Shown here in pieces: positions 44,347 to 52,512 of a DNA stretch of 64,000 nucleotides; position 1 is the stretch's first letter; the number at the start of each line of letters is the position of its first letter. A model generated the notes under the pieces. It saw only the letters and a list, made by a program, of their open reading frames with translations. It had not been told where the DNA came from and did not search any database. The position numbers and the translations under genes were made by a program. This stretch comes from Acidobacteriota bacterium (GTDB lineage: Bacteria; Actinomycetota; Acidimicrobiia; Acidimicrobiales; Microtrichaceae). The stretch spans positions 62,001 to 126,000 of the forward strand of contig QEUP01000017.1 of the NCBI GenBank assembly GCA_003577145.1. The letters run 5' to 3'.

Positions 44347-44757
44347 TCAGCTGCTGAGGACCTTGCCTTTCATGGAGGCGTACTCCTCGTCGCTCAGCTT
44401 CCCCTTGTCGTGCAGTTCCGCGAGCTTGGCGAGCTGATCGGCGGCGCTCTCGTTGCCTGCCGTCTGTCGTACGTAGTCGGCAAACTGGTCCTCGGCCTGC
44501 TTCTGGGCTGCCGCCGCCCGCTTGGCCATTCCCGGGCCGCGGATGACCAGGTAGAGCAGGATCCCGAGGAAGGGAAGGATGAGAACGAGGATGACCCAGC
44601 CGGCTTTGGCCCAGCCGGAAGTCTCGTGATCGGCGAACAGGTCGCCGAAGATCGAGATCAACAGCCAGAACCAGATCACGAACAAGAAGACCCACAGGAT
44701 CGACCAGAACAATCCTCCGGTTCCCCACTCAAACTCGGCAAGCAGCATTGTCGTCAC
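44347..44757 (-). CDS. Membrane protein with PLDc_N-like and SHOCT domains
   Basis: 136 residues: two membrane helices (about 15-40 and 50-72), then a helical tail ending in a SHOCT motif (LAKLAELHDKGKLSDEEYAS). The SHOCT domain is a short C-terminal oligomerisation motif. The helical hairpin with RGPGM is typical of PLDc_N-like small proteins. Function unknown. It is convergent with the permease and downstream of dnaB (214-nt gap with no gene). Confidence 0.75.
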   Translation of the reverse strand: MTTMLLAEFEWGTGGLFWSILWVFLFVIWFWLLISIFGDLFADHETSGWAKAGWVILVLILPFLGILLYLVIRGPGMAKRAAAAQKQAEDQFADYVRQTAGNESAADQLAKLAELHDKGKLSDEEYASMKGKVLSS

Positions 44758-44971
44758 TCCTAGAGAGCTGTCAGGGCCGGGTAGAACCTAGTCGTTGCAC
44801 GTGATCCACGCACTGCGAGCAACGAGGAGTGTCGCCACGACCACGTGTTGTGGGCTGCACCCTTGCCCGGCGATGACGGCTCTTCGCCGACGCGGTGGTC
44901 GAACTGCTGTTGCCGCCGCACTGTCACCGGCGTCGGGCAGCACTCGAGCCGCAGCAGCAGCAGCTCGCAGC

Positions 44972-46336
44972 TCAGACCCCCTTGGCCATGTTGGCGAACT
45001 TGGTGTAATGATCGAGGAACGCCAGGCGGCACACGCCGGTCGGGCCGTTGCGGTGCTTGGCCACTATCACCTCTGCGGTACCGACGTCGGGCGAGTCCTG
45101 GTGGTAGATCTCGTCGCGGTACAGGAAGGCGACCACGTCGGAGTCCTGTTCGACAGATCCGCTCTCACGCAGATCTGCCAGCATGGGACGCTTGTCCTGA
45201 CGCATCTCGAGCGCTCGGTTGAGTTGGGAGAGAGCGACAACCGGCGTCTCGAGCTCGCGGGCGAGTATCTTGAGGCCTCGGCTGATCTCGGCGACCTCGA
45301 CCTGGCGGTTCTCCGCACTGCCTCGCCCGGTCATCAGCTGTAGGTAGTCGACCACGATCATGCCCAGCTTCCCCACCTTGCTCCTGAGCCGCCGCGCCTT
45401 GGCACGGATCTCCATCACTGTCAGGTGAGGATTGTCATCGATCCAGAGGGGGGCGTCCGCCAGCCGACCGAGGGCCGCACTGATCTTGCTCCAGTCGGCC
45501 TCGCTCAGCTTGCCGTTGCGGATCCGCATGGCATCGACACGTGCCTCGGTGCACAGCAGTCGCTGCGTCAGCTCCACGTGGCTCATCTCGAGCGAGAAGT
45601 AGAGGACCGGTAGGTGCATCTCCACCGCCGCGTGAGAGGCCGCTCCGAGGGCAAAGGCTGTCTTGCCCATAGCCGGACGCGCGCCGATCACGACCAGGGA
45701 GCTGGGTTGGAGCCCGGAGAGCAACTCGTCGAAGTCGATGTAACCCGTTGGTGTTCCGGTGATCGACTCACCTTGTTCGTAGAGCGCCTCCAGGCGATCG
45801 AGGCTGGCGCTCAGGAGGTCGCGAAGCTCCGACATCGAATCGGTCACCCGGCGTTGGGCGACCTCGTACATCATCGACTCGGCGATGTCGACCGCCTTGA
45901 CGACGTCGTCGCCGGGGTTGTAGCCGAGATCGGCGATGTCGCCGGCGGTCGCTATCAGGCGTCGCAGCAACGCTGTCTCTTCGACGATGTGCGCGTAGTA
46001 CTCGGCATTGCCGGTGGCCGGCGTTCGCGACTGGATGGTGATGAGGGTGCTTGCCCCGCCTATGGCCTCGAGCAACCCGGCACGACGAAGCTCCTCGGCG
46101 ACCGTGACCGGGTCGACCCCTTGTCCGGCAGCGTAGAGACTGGAGATGGCGTCGAAGATGTGGGCGTGGGCGGGCTTGTAGAAGTCCTCTGCCGCAAGGA
46201 GCTCGATGGCTGCGGCGATGGCCTGCGGGGCCAACAGCATCGCACCCAGCAGCGACTCCTCGGCCGCAAGGTTGTGGGGAGGAATCCGCACCTCAGAGGT
46301 CGCCGTTCCCGTCCCTGTAGCCCGCTGTTCAACCAT
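44972..46336 (-). CDS. dnaB: Replicative DNA helicase
   Basis: 454 residues. The N-terminal DnaB domain starts IPPHNLAAEESLLGAMLL, and the RecA-like domain has Walker A GARPAMGKTA, then YFSLEMSH, VVDYLQLM and LSQLNRALE. No intein is inserted. It unwinds DNA at the replication fork. ATG 46336 has AAGGA 9 nt upstream. It is the last gene after rpsF-ssb-rpsR-rplI in the origin-proximal order; DnaA-box-like sites lie just upstream. Confidence 0.95.
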   Translation of the reverse strand: MVEQRATGTGTATSEVRIPPHNLAAEESLLGAMLLAPQAIAAAIELLAAEDFYKPAHAHIFDAISSLYAAGQGVDPVTVAEELRRAGLLEAIGGASTLITIQSRTPATGNAEYYAHIVEETALLRRLIATAGDIADLGYNPGDDVVKAVDIAESMMYEVAQRRVTDSMSELRDLLSASLDRLEALYEQGESITGTPTGYIDFDELLSGLQPSSLVVIGARPAMGKTAFALGAASHAAVEMHLPVLYFSLEMSHVELTQRLLCTEARVDAMRIRNGKLSEADWSKISAALGRLADAPLWIDDNPHLTVMEIRAKARRLRSKVGKLGMIVVDYLQLMTGRGSAENRQVEVAEISRGLKILARELETPVVALSQLNRALEMRQDKRPMLADLRESGSVEQDSDVVAFLYRDEIYHQDSPDVGTAEVIVAKHRNGPTGVCRLAFLDHYTKFANMAKGV

Positions 46337-46349
46337 GCCGTGCCATCCT

Positions 46350-46449
46350 TGTGGGTGGTCCCTGTGGGTAGCTAGAGGACGACCTCCGAAAAGTCTTGGG
46401 ATAAGGCGGCGGATATCCCTCTGTTCCCTGTGGACATCCTTGTGGATGA
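46350..46449. promoter_or_regulatory. Four DnaA-box-like 9-mers upstream of dnaB
   Basis: On the minus strand CCACCCACA, CTACCCACA, ATGTCCACA (46437-46429) and TCATCCACA (46449-46441) resemble TT(A/G)TCCACA; the last two match 8 of 9. They are paired, 12-13 nt apart within pairs and 66 nt between. They may mediate DnaA control of dnaB. Confidence 0.45.
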
Positions 46450-46527
46450 GCGCGGGTCAACCGGGGATACTCCCCCCAGTGACCTTGTGTGTCCAGTCGG
46501 CCACAGCAGGTGACCGCCGGACGGGGT

Positions 46528-46974
46528 TCACGACGCGACGACTTCGACCGTGATCGGGAACTCGACCTCGGCGTGGAGCCGGGCGGCGACCTGGTGCGAA
46601 CCGACGTTCTTGATCGGCTCTTCCAGGGCGATCATCCGGCGGTCGATCTCGATACCTGTTTGATCGAGGACCGCCGCGGAGATGTCGCTGGTGGTGACCG
46701 AACCGAAGAGCCGGCCACCCTCGCCGGCTTTGGCGTCGATGGTGACGACAGCGGACACGAGCTGGGTGGCGATCTCTTCGGCAGCGCCACGGTCGCGGGC
46801 TTCCTTCTGGTCCCGCGCACGTCGCATCGCCTTTGCCTGGAGCTCGGCGTTGGCGGTTGCCTTGATCGCCAGGCCCTTGGGCACCAGGTAGTTCCGCGCG
46901 AAGCCGTCGGCGACCTCGCAGATGTCGCCCTTGCGGCCCACGCCCTCGACATCGGAACGAAGCAGGATCTTCAC
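46528..46974 (-). CDS. rplI: Ribosomal protein bL9
   Basis: 148 residues with the bL9 N-terminal domain KILLRSDVEGVGRKGD and ADGFARNYLVPKGLA, connecting helix, and C-terminal domain. GTG 46974 sits in the downstream copy of a 32-bp direct repeat whose upstream copy overlaps the rpsR stop. A 23-codon frame from the first copy ends as GTGA over this start codon, so rplI translation may depend on it. Confidence 0.95.
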   Translation of the reverse strand: MKILLRSDVEGVGRKGDICEVADGFARNYLVPKGLAIKATANAELQAKAMRRARDQKEARDRGAAEEIATQLVSAVVTIDAKAGEGGRLFGSVTTSDISAAVLDQTGIEIDRRMIALEEPIKNVGSHQVAARLHAEVEFPITVEVVAS

Positions 46975-47060
46975 GTCGGAGTCACCCCTCCTCGCCTACC
47001 GAGATGGCCGTACCCGAAATGCCCCGAGAGCAGGATCTTCACGTCGGAGTCACCCCTCCT
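46961..47060. repeat. 32-bp direct repeat duplicating the rplI start region
   Basis: 46961-46992 and 47029-47060 are identical over 32 bp, 68 bp apart. Each includes the ribosome site (AGGAGGGGTGA), the GTG and the first codons of rplI. The upstream copy contains the rpsR stop; the downstream copy is used for the full rplI. Confidence 0.9.
46971..47042 (-). CDS. 23-residue leader ORF produced by the duplicated rplI start
   Basis: Starting at GTG 47042 in the upstream repeat copy, the frame reads MKILLSGHFGYGHLGRRG... and ends with TGA at 46973-46971, which overlaps the rplI GTG (GTGA). It has a good ribosome site, AGGAGG, 5-10 nt upstream. It could be translated and couple to rplI. The peptide itself need not have a function. 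Confidence 0.5.
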   Translation of the reverse strand: MKILLSGHFGYGHLGRRGGVTPT

Positions 47061-47520
47061 GGTTCTGGTCGGGGCCGGCTGGTACCTCGGCCTCGACGTT
47101 GTCAGCGCGCACTTCGCCAGCGGGGATGTCGCTGGGGAGCTCGTCGAACTCCTCTCGTTCGGCGTCACCCGTGACACTCGGCGGCGGGGGCGGGGTGTCG
47201 TGCGAGGGGCGGGGTGGACGTGCTTCGCGGTCGCCCCCGCGACCACGTCCGGCGCCCCTCTGGGTGGTGACCCGATGCGTGTACGGCAGCAGAGCCATCT
47301 CCCTGGCGTTCTTGATGGCCATGGCCACGTGCCTCTGCTGTTGGGCGTCGTTGCCGGTGACCCGGCGGGCTCGGATCTTGGCTCGGTCCGACATGAACCG
47401 GCGGAGCAGATCGACATCTTTCCAGTCGACGTACTTGACACCCTCCTGGTCGAGGAGGCTGACCTTCTTCTTGCTGCGCCGGGCGTTGTCCTTGTTCTTC
47501 CCTCGCTGCTTCCGCGCCAT
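47050..47520 (-). CDS. rpsR: Ribosomal protein bS18 with a long acidic C-terminal extension
   Basis: 156 residues. Residues 1 to about 88 are bS18: [19 protein letters not shown], the stretch [20 protein letters not shown] and [10 protein letters not shown]. Usual length is 75-95. The rest is RG-rich ([13 protein letters not shown]), then proline-rich and acidic. The ATG overlaps the ssb stop by 1 nt. The downstream stop lies inside the rplI repeat. Confidence 0.93.
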   Translation of the reverse strand: MARKQRGKNKDNARRSKKKVSLLDQEGVKYVDWKDVDLLRRFMSDRAKIRARRVTGNDAQQQRHVAMAIKNAREMALLPYTHRVTTQRGAGRGRGGDREARPPRPSHDTPPPPPSVTGDAEREEFDELPSDIPAGEVRADNVEAEVPAGPDQNQEG

Positions 47521-47969
47521 CAGAAGGGCTCCTCGTCGTATGAATATGCCGGCGCCGCTTCGTTGGGCACGCTTCGGCCCTGGGAGGTACCGCCGCTCTC
47601 GCCGCTACGACGCTCGTTCTTGGTGACCTGGGCGGTGGCCCACCGCAGGCTCGGCCCGACCTCGTCTGCGACGATCTCGACCTTCGACCGGCGTTCGCCC
47701 TCCTGGTTCTCCCAGGTCCGTTGCTCGAGTCGGCCGGTGACCACGACCCGAGCCCCTTTTGGCAACGACTCGCTGACGTTCTCGGCCATCTGCCCCCAGC
47801 AGGTGATGTCGAAGAACGAGGTTGCCTCCTCCCAGTCGTTGGTCTGGCGGTTCTGCCAGCGCCGGTTGACCGCGAGGCCGAAGGTCGCGACTGCTTGACC
47901 GCTGGGTGTGAACCTGAGCTCAGGATCGCGGGTGATGTTGCCCGCAACCGTCACGCTGTTGCCTGCCAT
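47520..47969 (-). CDS. ssb: Single-stranded DNA-binding protein
   Basis: 149 residues: an OB-fold (1 to about 110, with TRDPELRF, then [13 protein letters not shown] and [13 protein letters not shown]), a short linker, and the C-terminal acidic tip DEEPF that binds partner proteins. It protects single-stranded DNA at forks. It is downstream of rpsF (29 nt) and upstream of rpsR (1-nt overlap), the classical rpsF-ssb-rpsR order. Confidence 0.95.
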   Translation of the reverse strand: MAGNSVTVAGNITRDPELRFTPSGQAVATFGLAVNRRWQNRQTNDWEEATSFFDITCWGQMAENVSESLPKGARVVVTGRLEQRTWENQEGERRSKVEIVADEVGPSLRWATAQVTKNERRSGESGGTSQGRSVPNEAAPAYSYDEEPF

Positions 47970-47998
47970 AGCTCATTCTCCGTTCCGGGTAGCCGGTG

Positions 47999-48343
47999 TC
48001 ACGTCGGTTTCGCCTCTTCGCCTGCTGGGGAGAACAGCCCCCGCCTCTTCGCCTCCTTGTCGGGTAGGCGCATGACCTTGTGGCGGACCACCTCGTCGGC
48101 GAGCCTGAGGACGCGCTCCACCTCGCCGAGGTCCGCGGCGTCGGTCACGATCTCCAGGACCACGTAGAACCCAGCGGCCTTGTGATCGATCTTGTAGGCG
48201 AACTCGCGCTTGCCCCAATGGTCGGTTGACGCGATCGTTCCGCCGGCTTTGTCGACGAGTTGGCCGACGTTGTCGACAACGCTGTTCAGGGTTGCGTCGT
48301 CGGCGTCTTCGTCGACGATGATCATCAGCTCGTACGCACGCAT
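47999..48343 (-). CDS. rpsF: Ribosomal protein bS6
   Basis: 114 residues: MRAYELMIIVDEDADD, then STDHWGKREFAYKIDHKAAGFY and a basic C-terminal region. It leads the rpsF-ssb-rpsR-rplI operon. bS6 binds bS18 on the 30S platform, which fits their shared transcript. Upstream, TAGGAT on the minus strand (48442-48437) may be a -10 box. Confidence 0.95.
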   Translation of the reverse strand: MRAYELMIIVDEDADDATLNSVVDNVGQLVDKAGGTIASTDHWGKREFAYKIDHKAAGFYVVLEIVTDAADLGEVERVLRLADEVVRHKVMRLPDKEAKRRGLFSPAGEEAKPT

Positions 48344-48529
48344 GCGCAGCTGCTACCTCCCTTTGGTCCTCGACCCGGGTGATGGGCCGTGTAGGGCCCC
48401 GGTCGCGCCGGAGCAGGGTTCTCGATTGACCGGGCAATCCTAGCTGAGACGGTTCGCTGTTCCCTCATCACCAACCGAGTATGACGACCCGCGGTGACAG
48501 TCAAGGCAAACCCGACGGCGAAGCAGCGG

Positions 48530-48668
48530 GAAACCCCAGAACCCGATGGCGCAGCCCGCGCCACCTGCGGTGGCGCCCAGCCGACCCCGGCTGCGGAGCC
48601 TGCGGCGCAGCGGCGGAAACCCCAGAAACCCGATGGCGCAGCCCGCGCCACCTGCGGTGGCGCCCAGC
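48530..48668. repeat. Two copies of a 52-53 bp hairpin repeat
   Basis: Copies at 48530-48581 and 48616-48668 differ by one base. Each contains GAACCCGATGGCGCAGCCC-type sequence and a hairpin with arms GCGCCACC and GGTGGCGC around TGC (48558-48576; 48645-48663). The same unit occurs inverted at 53062-53150. It separates rpsF from panB. Confidence 0.85.
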
Positions 48669-48671
48669 AAT

Positions 48672-49514
48672 TCAGCCGTAGAGCGCGAGGGCCTCGGCCT
48701 CAGCAGCGGCGAGGTGGTAGCTCTCGTCGTCGCTCGGGAACGCCCCGGAGCGCACGTCGGCAGCGAAGGCCGCCATGGCCTCGACCGAGACACCCTTCAC
48801 GTCGGCGTAGCGGCGCACGAACTTGGGGGTGACACGATCCTCGATGCCGAGAAGGTCGTGATAGACGAGTACCTGGCCGTCGCAGTGCGGTCCGGCGCCT
48901 ATGCCGATGGTCGGGATGTCGAGGGCATCGGTGACCATTCGTGCCACCTGGTCGGGTACCCCCTCCAGCACCAGGGCGAAGCACCCGGCGTGTTGCAGCG
49001 CCTTGGCCTCCTCTACCAGCGCGAGGGCCGCTTCGGACTGCTTGGCCTGGACCTTGAAGCCGCCCATGACGTGCATCGATTGAGGGGTGAGCCCGAGGTG
49101 ACCCATGACAGGGATCTCGGAGTCGATTATCGCCTCCACCATCGGTAGGCGCTTCTTGCCGCCCTCCAACTTGACGGACTGGGCACCGGCTCTGACCAGG
49201 CGGGCCGCGTTCTGGACCGTCTCGGCGATGGTGATGTGATAGCTGAGCCAGGGCAGGTCGCCCACGATGAGCGCGTCGGGTTTGGCCCTCGCAACCGCCG
49301 CCGTGTGATGGGCCATGTCGTCGATCGTGACCTGCAGGGTGTCGTCGTAGCCGAGTACGACCATCGCCACCGAGTCCCCCACCAGCACCACGTCGACCCC
49401 TGCTTCGGTGGCTGTTCGTGCACCGGGAGCGTCGTATGCCGTCACCATCACCAAGCGATCGCTACCGTTGCGAACCTTGCGATCACGCACGGCTGGCACA
49501 GTGATCTTGCCCAT
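48672..49514 (-). CDS. panB: 3-methyl-2-oxobutanoate hydroxymethyltransferase
   Basis: 280 residues, first enzyme of pantothenate synthesis. Motifs: MVTAYDAPGARTATEAG, LVGDSVAMV, then VKLEGGK, PVMGHLGLTPQS and GIGAGPHCDGQVLV. Metal ligands Asp and Glu lie in these motifs. ATG 49514 has AGAAGGAGGC upstream. Its location between rpsF and ponA is not part of the usual order, and its borders are repeat elements, so it may have been inserted. Confidence 0.93.
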   Translation of the reverse strand: MGKITVPAVRDRKVRNGSDRLVMVTAYDAPGARTATEAGVDVVLVGDSVAMVVLGYDDTLQVTIDDMAHHTAAVARAKPDALIVGDLPWLSYHITIAETVQNAARLVRAGAQSVKLEGGKKRLPMVEAIIDSEIPVMGHLGLTPQSMHVMGGFKVQAKQSEAALALVEEAKALQHAGCFALVLEGVPDQVARMVTDALDIPTIGIGAGPHCDGQVLVYHDLLGIEDRVTPKFVRRYADVKGVSVEAMAAFAADVRSGAFPSDDESYHLAAAEAEALALYG

Positions 49515-49619
49515 CTCTGAGCCTCCTTCTCGGTCCAGCGCCCCTTGGCTGCCGGCCGTTTGAAGCCATTGTAGCTCCGCCCTGATCGCAGGTCTCAAGC
49601 TCGTCCCGGCACCGCCGGC

Positions 49620-49680
49620 CTCAGGCGAAGCAGCGGGGTTGGCTCCAGCGCAGTGGCGAAGCCGGCGTTGCCGCGGCTAG
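49620..49680. repeat. Degenerate member of the hairpin repeat family
   Basis: The reverse strand reads CGCGGCAACGCCGGCTTCGCC, close to the GGTAGCGCCGGCTTCGCC part of the element at 26776. The hairpin arms are eroded. It lies between panB and the small zinc-ribbon gene. Confidence 0.45.
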
Positions 49681-49696
49681 GTCGATGCGACTGCCA

Positions 49697-49873
49697 TTAC
49701 TCCTGTAGCGGTTGGTGGGGGTAGTGAAGCCTGCACACGACGCACCACCGTTCGACACCGGCCATCACCTCGACCTTCTCCTCGGTGTCCCACGACTCGG
49801 GCGTGACATATACGCGGTGCACTGCGAGCAGATCCGATTCCTCCCGGGCGCAACTGTCGCACTTGGTCGCCAT
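49697..49873 (-). CDS. Small zinc-ribbon-like conserved protein
   Basis: 58 residues with two CxxC pairs: KCDSCAREE and RWCVVCRLHYPH, joined by VHRVYVTPESWDTEEK. The layout suggests one Zn2+ held by four cysteines. Similar short proteins are common in actinobacteria, function unknown. ATG 49873 is chosen; TATGGT lies 8 nt upstream on the minus strand. It is transcribed in the same direction as ponA, with the CRISPR-like unit between. Confidence 0.7.
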   Translation of the reverse strand: MATKCDSCAREESDLLAVHRVYVTPESWDTEEKVEVMAGVERWCVVCRLHYPHQPLQE

Positions 49874-49934
49874 CGGCCATGACCATAACCCCCGATCGAC
49901 CGTGGTGATGACACTTACGCGTGGTGGCAACGGG

Positions 49935-50036
49935 GTTCAGCCCTGCTGCAGACCAGGAGGTCGAAACCCCATCCTGGCTCAGGACGAGCGCTGGCGGCGT
50001 GTTCAGCCCTGCTGCAGACCAGGAGGTCGAAACCCC
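49935..50036. CRISPR. CRISPR-like one-spacer unit whose spacer matches 16S rRNA
   Basis: Two identical 36-nt direct repeats (49935-49970 and 50001-50036) flank a 30-nt unit (49971-50000). The repeat starts GTTCAGCCCTGC and ends GGTCGAAACCCC, with an internal GACC/GGTC stem. The unit contains CCTGGCTCAG and CGCTGGCGGCGT, which are the conserved 5' part of bacterial 16S rRNA (the 27F-primer region and the following bases). No cas gene is in the window. It lies 9 nt past the ponA stop; transcription from ponA would give an RNA antisense to 16S rRNA. Confidence 0.6.
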
Positions 50037-50045
50037 ACTGCGTCC

Positions 50046-52301
50046 CTATGGTGGGGCCGGGGCCACGCTGCTCGACGTCGACCCCGATGGCGTAGTGCTC
50101 GAGGTGGTGGGCGGCACCGTGCTGGAGGTGGTCGGCGGCACCGTCGTCGTCCCCCCGCCCTCGGGGAGCGTCGAGACCGGCGCCTGGTAGGTGGTGGTGG
50201 GACTCAGGCCGGCATTGGCATTGGTCGTCCCGTAGTCACTGGACTCTATGTCGGGACACGGTTCGTGGCGCGCCGCTGCTCGGGACATGAAATCCCTCCA
50301 GATCTCGGCCGGGAAGCTGCCGCCGGTGACGGTGACACCCTGCACGTTCGTCATGGGGACCGGTGTCTCGTACCCGACCCACACCGCGGCGGCCAGCTTG
50401 CAGTCGAAGCCGACGAACCAGGCGTCGCGGTTGTCCTCGGTGGTTCCGGTCTTGCCCACTGCCGGTTGACCGAAGTCAGCCGCGGTCCCCGTTCCGTTCT
50501 CGATGACCCCTTCCAGCACCGATTCGACCGTGTCGGCGACCTCGGGCTCGACGACCTGGCGACGCTCGCCATCGGAGTTGGCGTCGTACAGGACGTTCCC
50601 CTCGGAGTCCTCGACCCGCTCGATGATGTGGGGCTCCACATAGAGGCCGTCACGCATCAGGGTCGAGAATGCCGTCGCCATGTCCAGGGGCGATACCTCG
50701 GCTGAGCCGAGGACCAGAGAAGGGACCTCCGGCAGGTCCGAGGTGATGCCCATGGATTCGGCGAGGTTCGCCACGTTCTCAGCACCGACCTGCTCCATGA
50801 TCTGGGCGTAGACGGTGTTGGACGACTTCCAGGTGGCTCGCTCGACGCTGAGGGTCCCTTGGCCGCCGCCACCGTAGTTCGAGACCTTCCACGATTCGAA
50901 GCCGGGGATGTCAAGCGTGATGGTGCCGGGGGAGTCGTAGTAGGTGTCCTCCACGGAGTTGCCCTGGGCGACGAACTCGGTGAGGGCGAAGACCTTGAAC
51001 GTCGAGCCCGGTTGGCGACCGGAGCCTCCCCCCTCGGCTCCGAGGGCGAGGTTCACCTCGTTGCCGGCGAAGTCGGTCCCCCCCACCATGGCGACGATGC
51101 GGCCGCTGTCGTCGACGGCGACGGTCGATGCCACCGGATCGAGGGGCCCGAACGGGCTGGTGGTTGCCGCATATGCATCCGCCTGCAACGCCAGGTCCAG
51201 GGTCGTGTAGACCCGCAGGCCCTCTGTGTAGACAGCACCCTCACCGAACATCTCCGCCAGTTCCCGGCGTACGTATTCGACCACGTACTCGGTGCCGATT
51301 TCGGCGTGTTTCACCGGCCCGAGCCCCTCCGACGGCTGCCAGGGGAGCACGTTGAACTCGAGATACTCCTGGCCGTCGGGAGCGACGGCGGACTCCACCC
51401 ACGGGATCGCGGCTGCCTCGGCGGCCTGCTGGTCGGTTATGTAGCCCTCTTCGACCATTGCGTTCAGCACATCGCTGCGGCGCGCCGCGGCCTCGTCGGG
51501 GTAGTTCTGGGGATCGGCGTCTTCGGGTGAGCTGATCAACCCGGCCAGCAGGGCCGCCTCGTGGAGTTGGATCTGGTCCACCGGCTTGCCGAAGTACACA
51601 CGAGAAGCTGCTTCCACGCCATATGCGCCACGACCGAAGTAGATCTCGTTGAGGTAGCGCTCGAGTATCTCCTCTTTCGAGAACTCCTGCTCGAGCTTGA
51701 CCGCCAGCACCGCCTCCTTGAGCTTGCGGACCAGCGTGCGGTCACTGCTGAGGAAGACGTTCTTGACATATTGCTGGGTGATGGTCGAGCCGCCTTGTTG
51801 CACCTCGAGATCCCTTATGTCGTAGTAGGCGGCCCGAGCGATGCCGATGGGGTCGACCCCGCTGTGCTCGAAGTAGTCACGATCCTCGGCCGCGATGACC
51901 GCGTCGATGAGGATCTGCGGGAGGTCGTCGTACTCGACGAGCACGCGGTTCTCCTCCGCGCTGAACTGGGCGAGCGCGGTGTCGGGCCCACATGAGCCGA
52001 CCGCCGTAGCCGCGTCGCACACGAACGACGTCTCCACCGGCCGCTCCGCCTCCGGCAGCTCGATCGTCGACAGGACCAGCCACACTCCCGTTACGCCGAC
52101 GATCGCCAGGACGAGGAGTAGATAGAAGACGCGGCGCAACCTCCAGAAGATCGAGCGCCGAGCCCGACGGCGTTCCTTGCGCTCGGCTCTGGTGAGCTTG
52201 GTCCGGGGCCTGCCGCGCTTGGACGCTCCGGCGCCCCGACGGGACCGGGAATTGCGTCGTCCGGCCGGCGGCCGAGCTGGAGTGGTCGTTTCGGTGCTCA
52301 T
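50046..52301 (-). CDS. ponA: Class A penicillin-binding protein (PBP1 type)
   Basis: 751 residues: basic cytoplasmic start, transmembrane helix (about 55-75), glycosyltransferase GT51 domain (about 95-270, EDRDYFEHSGVDPIGIARA), and transpeptidase domain with active-site GSTFK, SSN and KTGT. The tail is Thr/Pro/Ser-rich. It makes and crosslinks peptidoglycan. It corresponds to ponA1 in the mycobacterial origin-proximal block, next to the DUF5318 gene. The CRISPR-like unit follows its stop. Confidence 0.94.
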   Translation of the reverse strand: MSTETTTPARPPAGRRNSRSRRGAGASKRGRPRTKLTRAERKERRRARRSIFWRLRRVFYLLLVLAIVGVTGVWLVLSTIELPEAERPVETSFVCDAATAVGSCGPDTALAQFSAEENRVLVEYDDLPQILIDAVIAAEDRDYFEHSGVDPIGIARAAYYDIRDLEVQQGGSTITQQYVKNVFLSSDRTLVRKLKEAVLAVKLEQEFSKEEILERYLNEIYFGRGAYGVEAASRVYFGKPVDQIQLHEAALLAGLISSPEDADPQNYPDEAAARRSDVLNAMVEEGYITDQQAAEAAAIPWVESAVAPDGQEYLEFNVLPWQPSEGLGPVKHAEIGTEYVVEYVRRELAEMFGEGAVYTEGLRVYTTLDLALQADAYAATTSPFGPLDPVASTVAVDDSGRIVAMVGGTDFAGNEVNLALGAEGGGSGRQPGSTFKVFALTEFVAQGNSVEDTYYDSPGTITLDIPGFESWKVSNYGGGGQGTLSVERATWKSSNTVYAQIMEQVGAENVANLAESMGITSDLPEVPSLVLGSAEVSPLDMATAFSTLMRDGLYVEPHIIERVEDSEGNVLYDANSDGERRQVVEPEVADTVESVLEGVIENGTGTAADFGQPAVGKTGTTEDNRDAWFVGFDCKLAAAVWVGYETPVPMTNVQGVTVTGGSFPAEIWRDFMSRAAARHEPCPDIESSDYGTTNANAGLSPTTTYQAPVSTLPEGGGTTTVPPTTSSTVPPTTSSTTPSGSTSSSVAPAPP

Positions 52302-52512
52302 CGGGCGAGGATGCTCGGACAGGCCGGGGGCTCAGTCGGCAAGGGTTCCTCGGGTCAGTACGACACCTCGGATCAGCCTCCGAGAGTACTCATTGCGGAC
52401 CTCCCGGGTACATCGCGTGCCTGGCTCCACGATCCGGGATCGCCACGGCCGCGCCGGCTGCGACCCACCGATCCCGGCCACGGTGCCGCTCCCCGTCAAA
52501 GACCTCGACCGC

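Noticed and set aside
44792-44825. Inverted repeat TCGTTGC/GCAACGA downstream of dnaB
   Set aside because: Only 7 bp across a 20-nt loop, with no T-tract and no second feature; likely chance.
44972-46336. Intein in dnaB
   Set aside because: The helicase motifs are contiguous and length is normal.
48530-48668. Repeat pair near panB as a CRISPR array
   Set aside because: Two 52-53 bp copies with a GC-rich intervening segment that belongs to the same element family. Not the CRISPR geometry.
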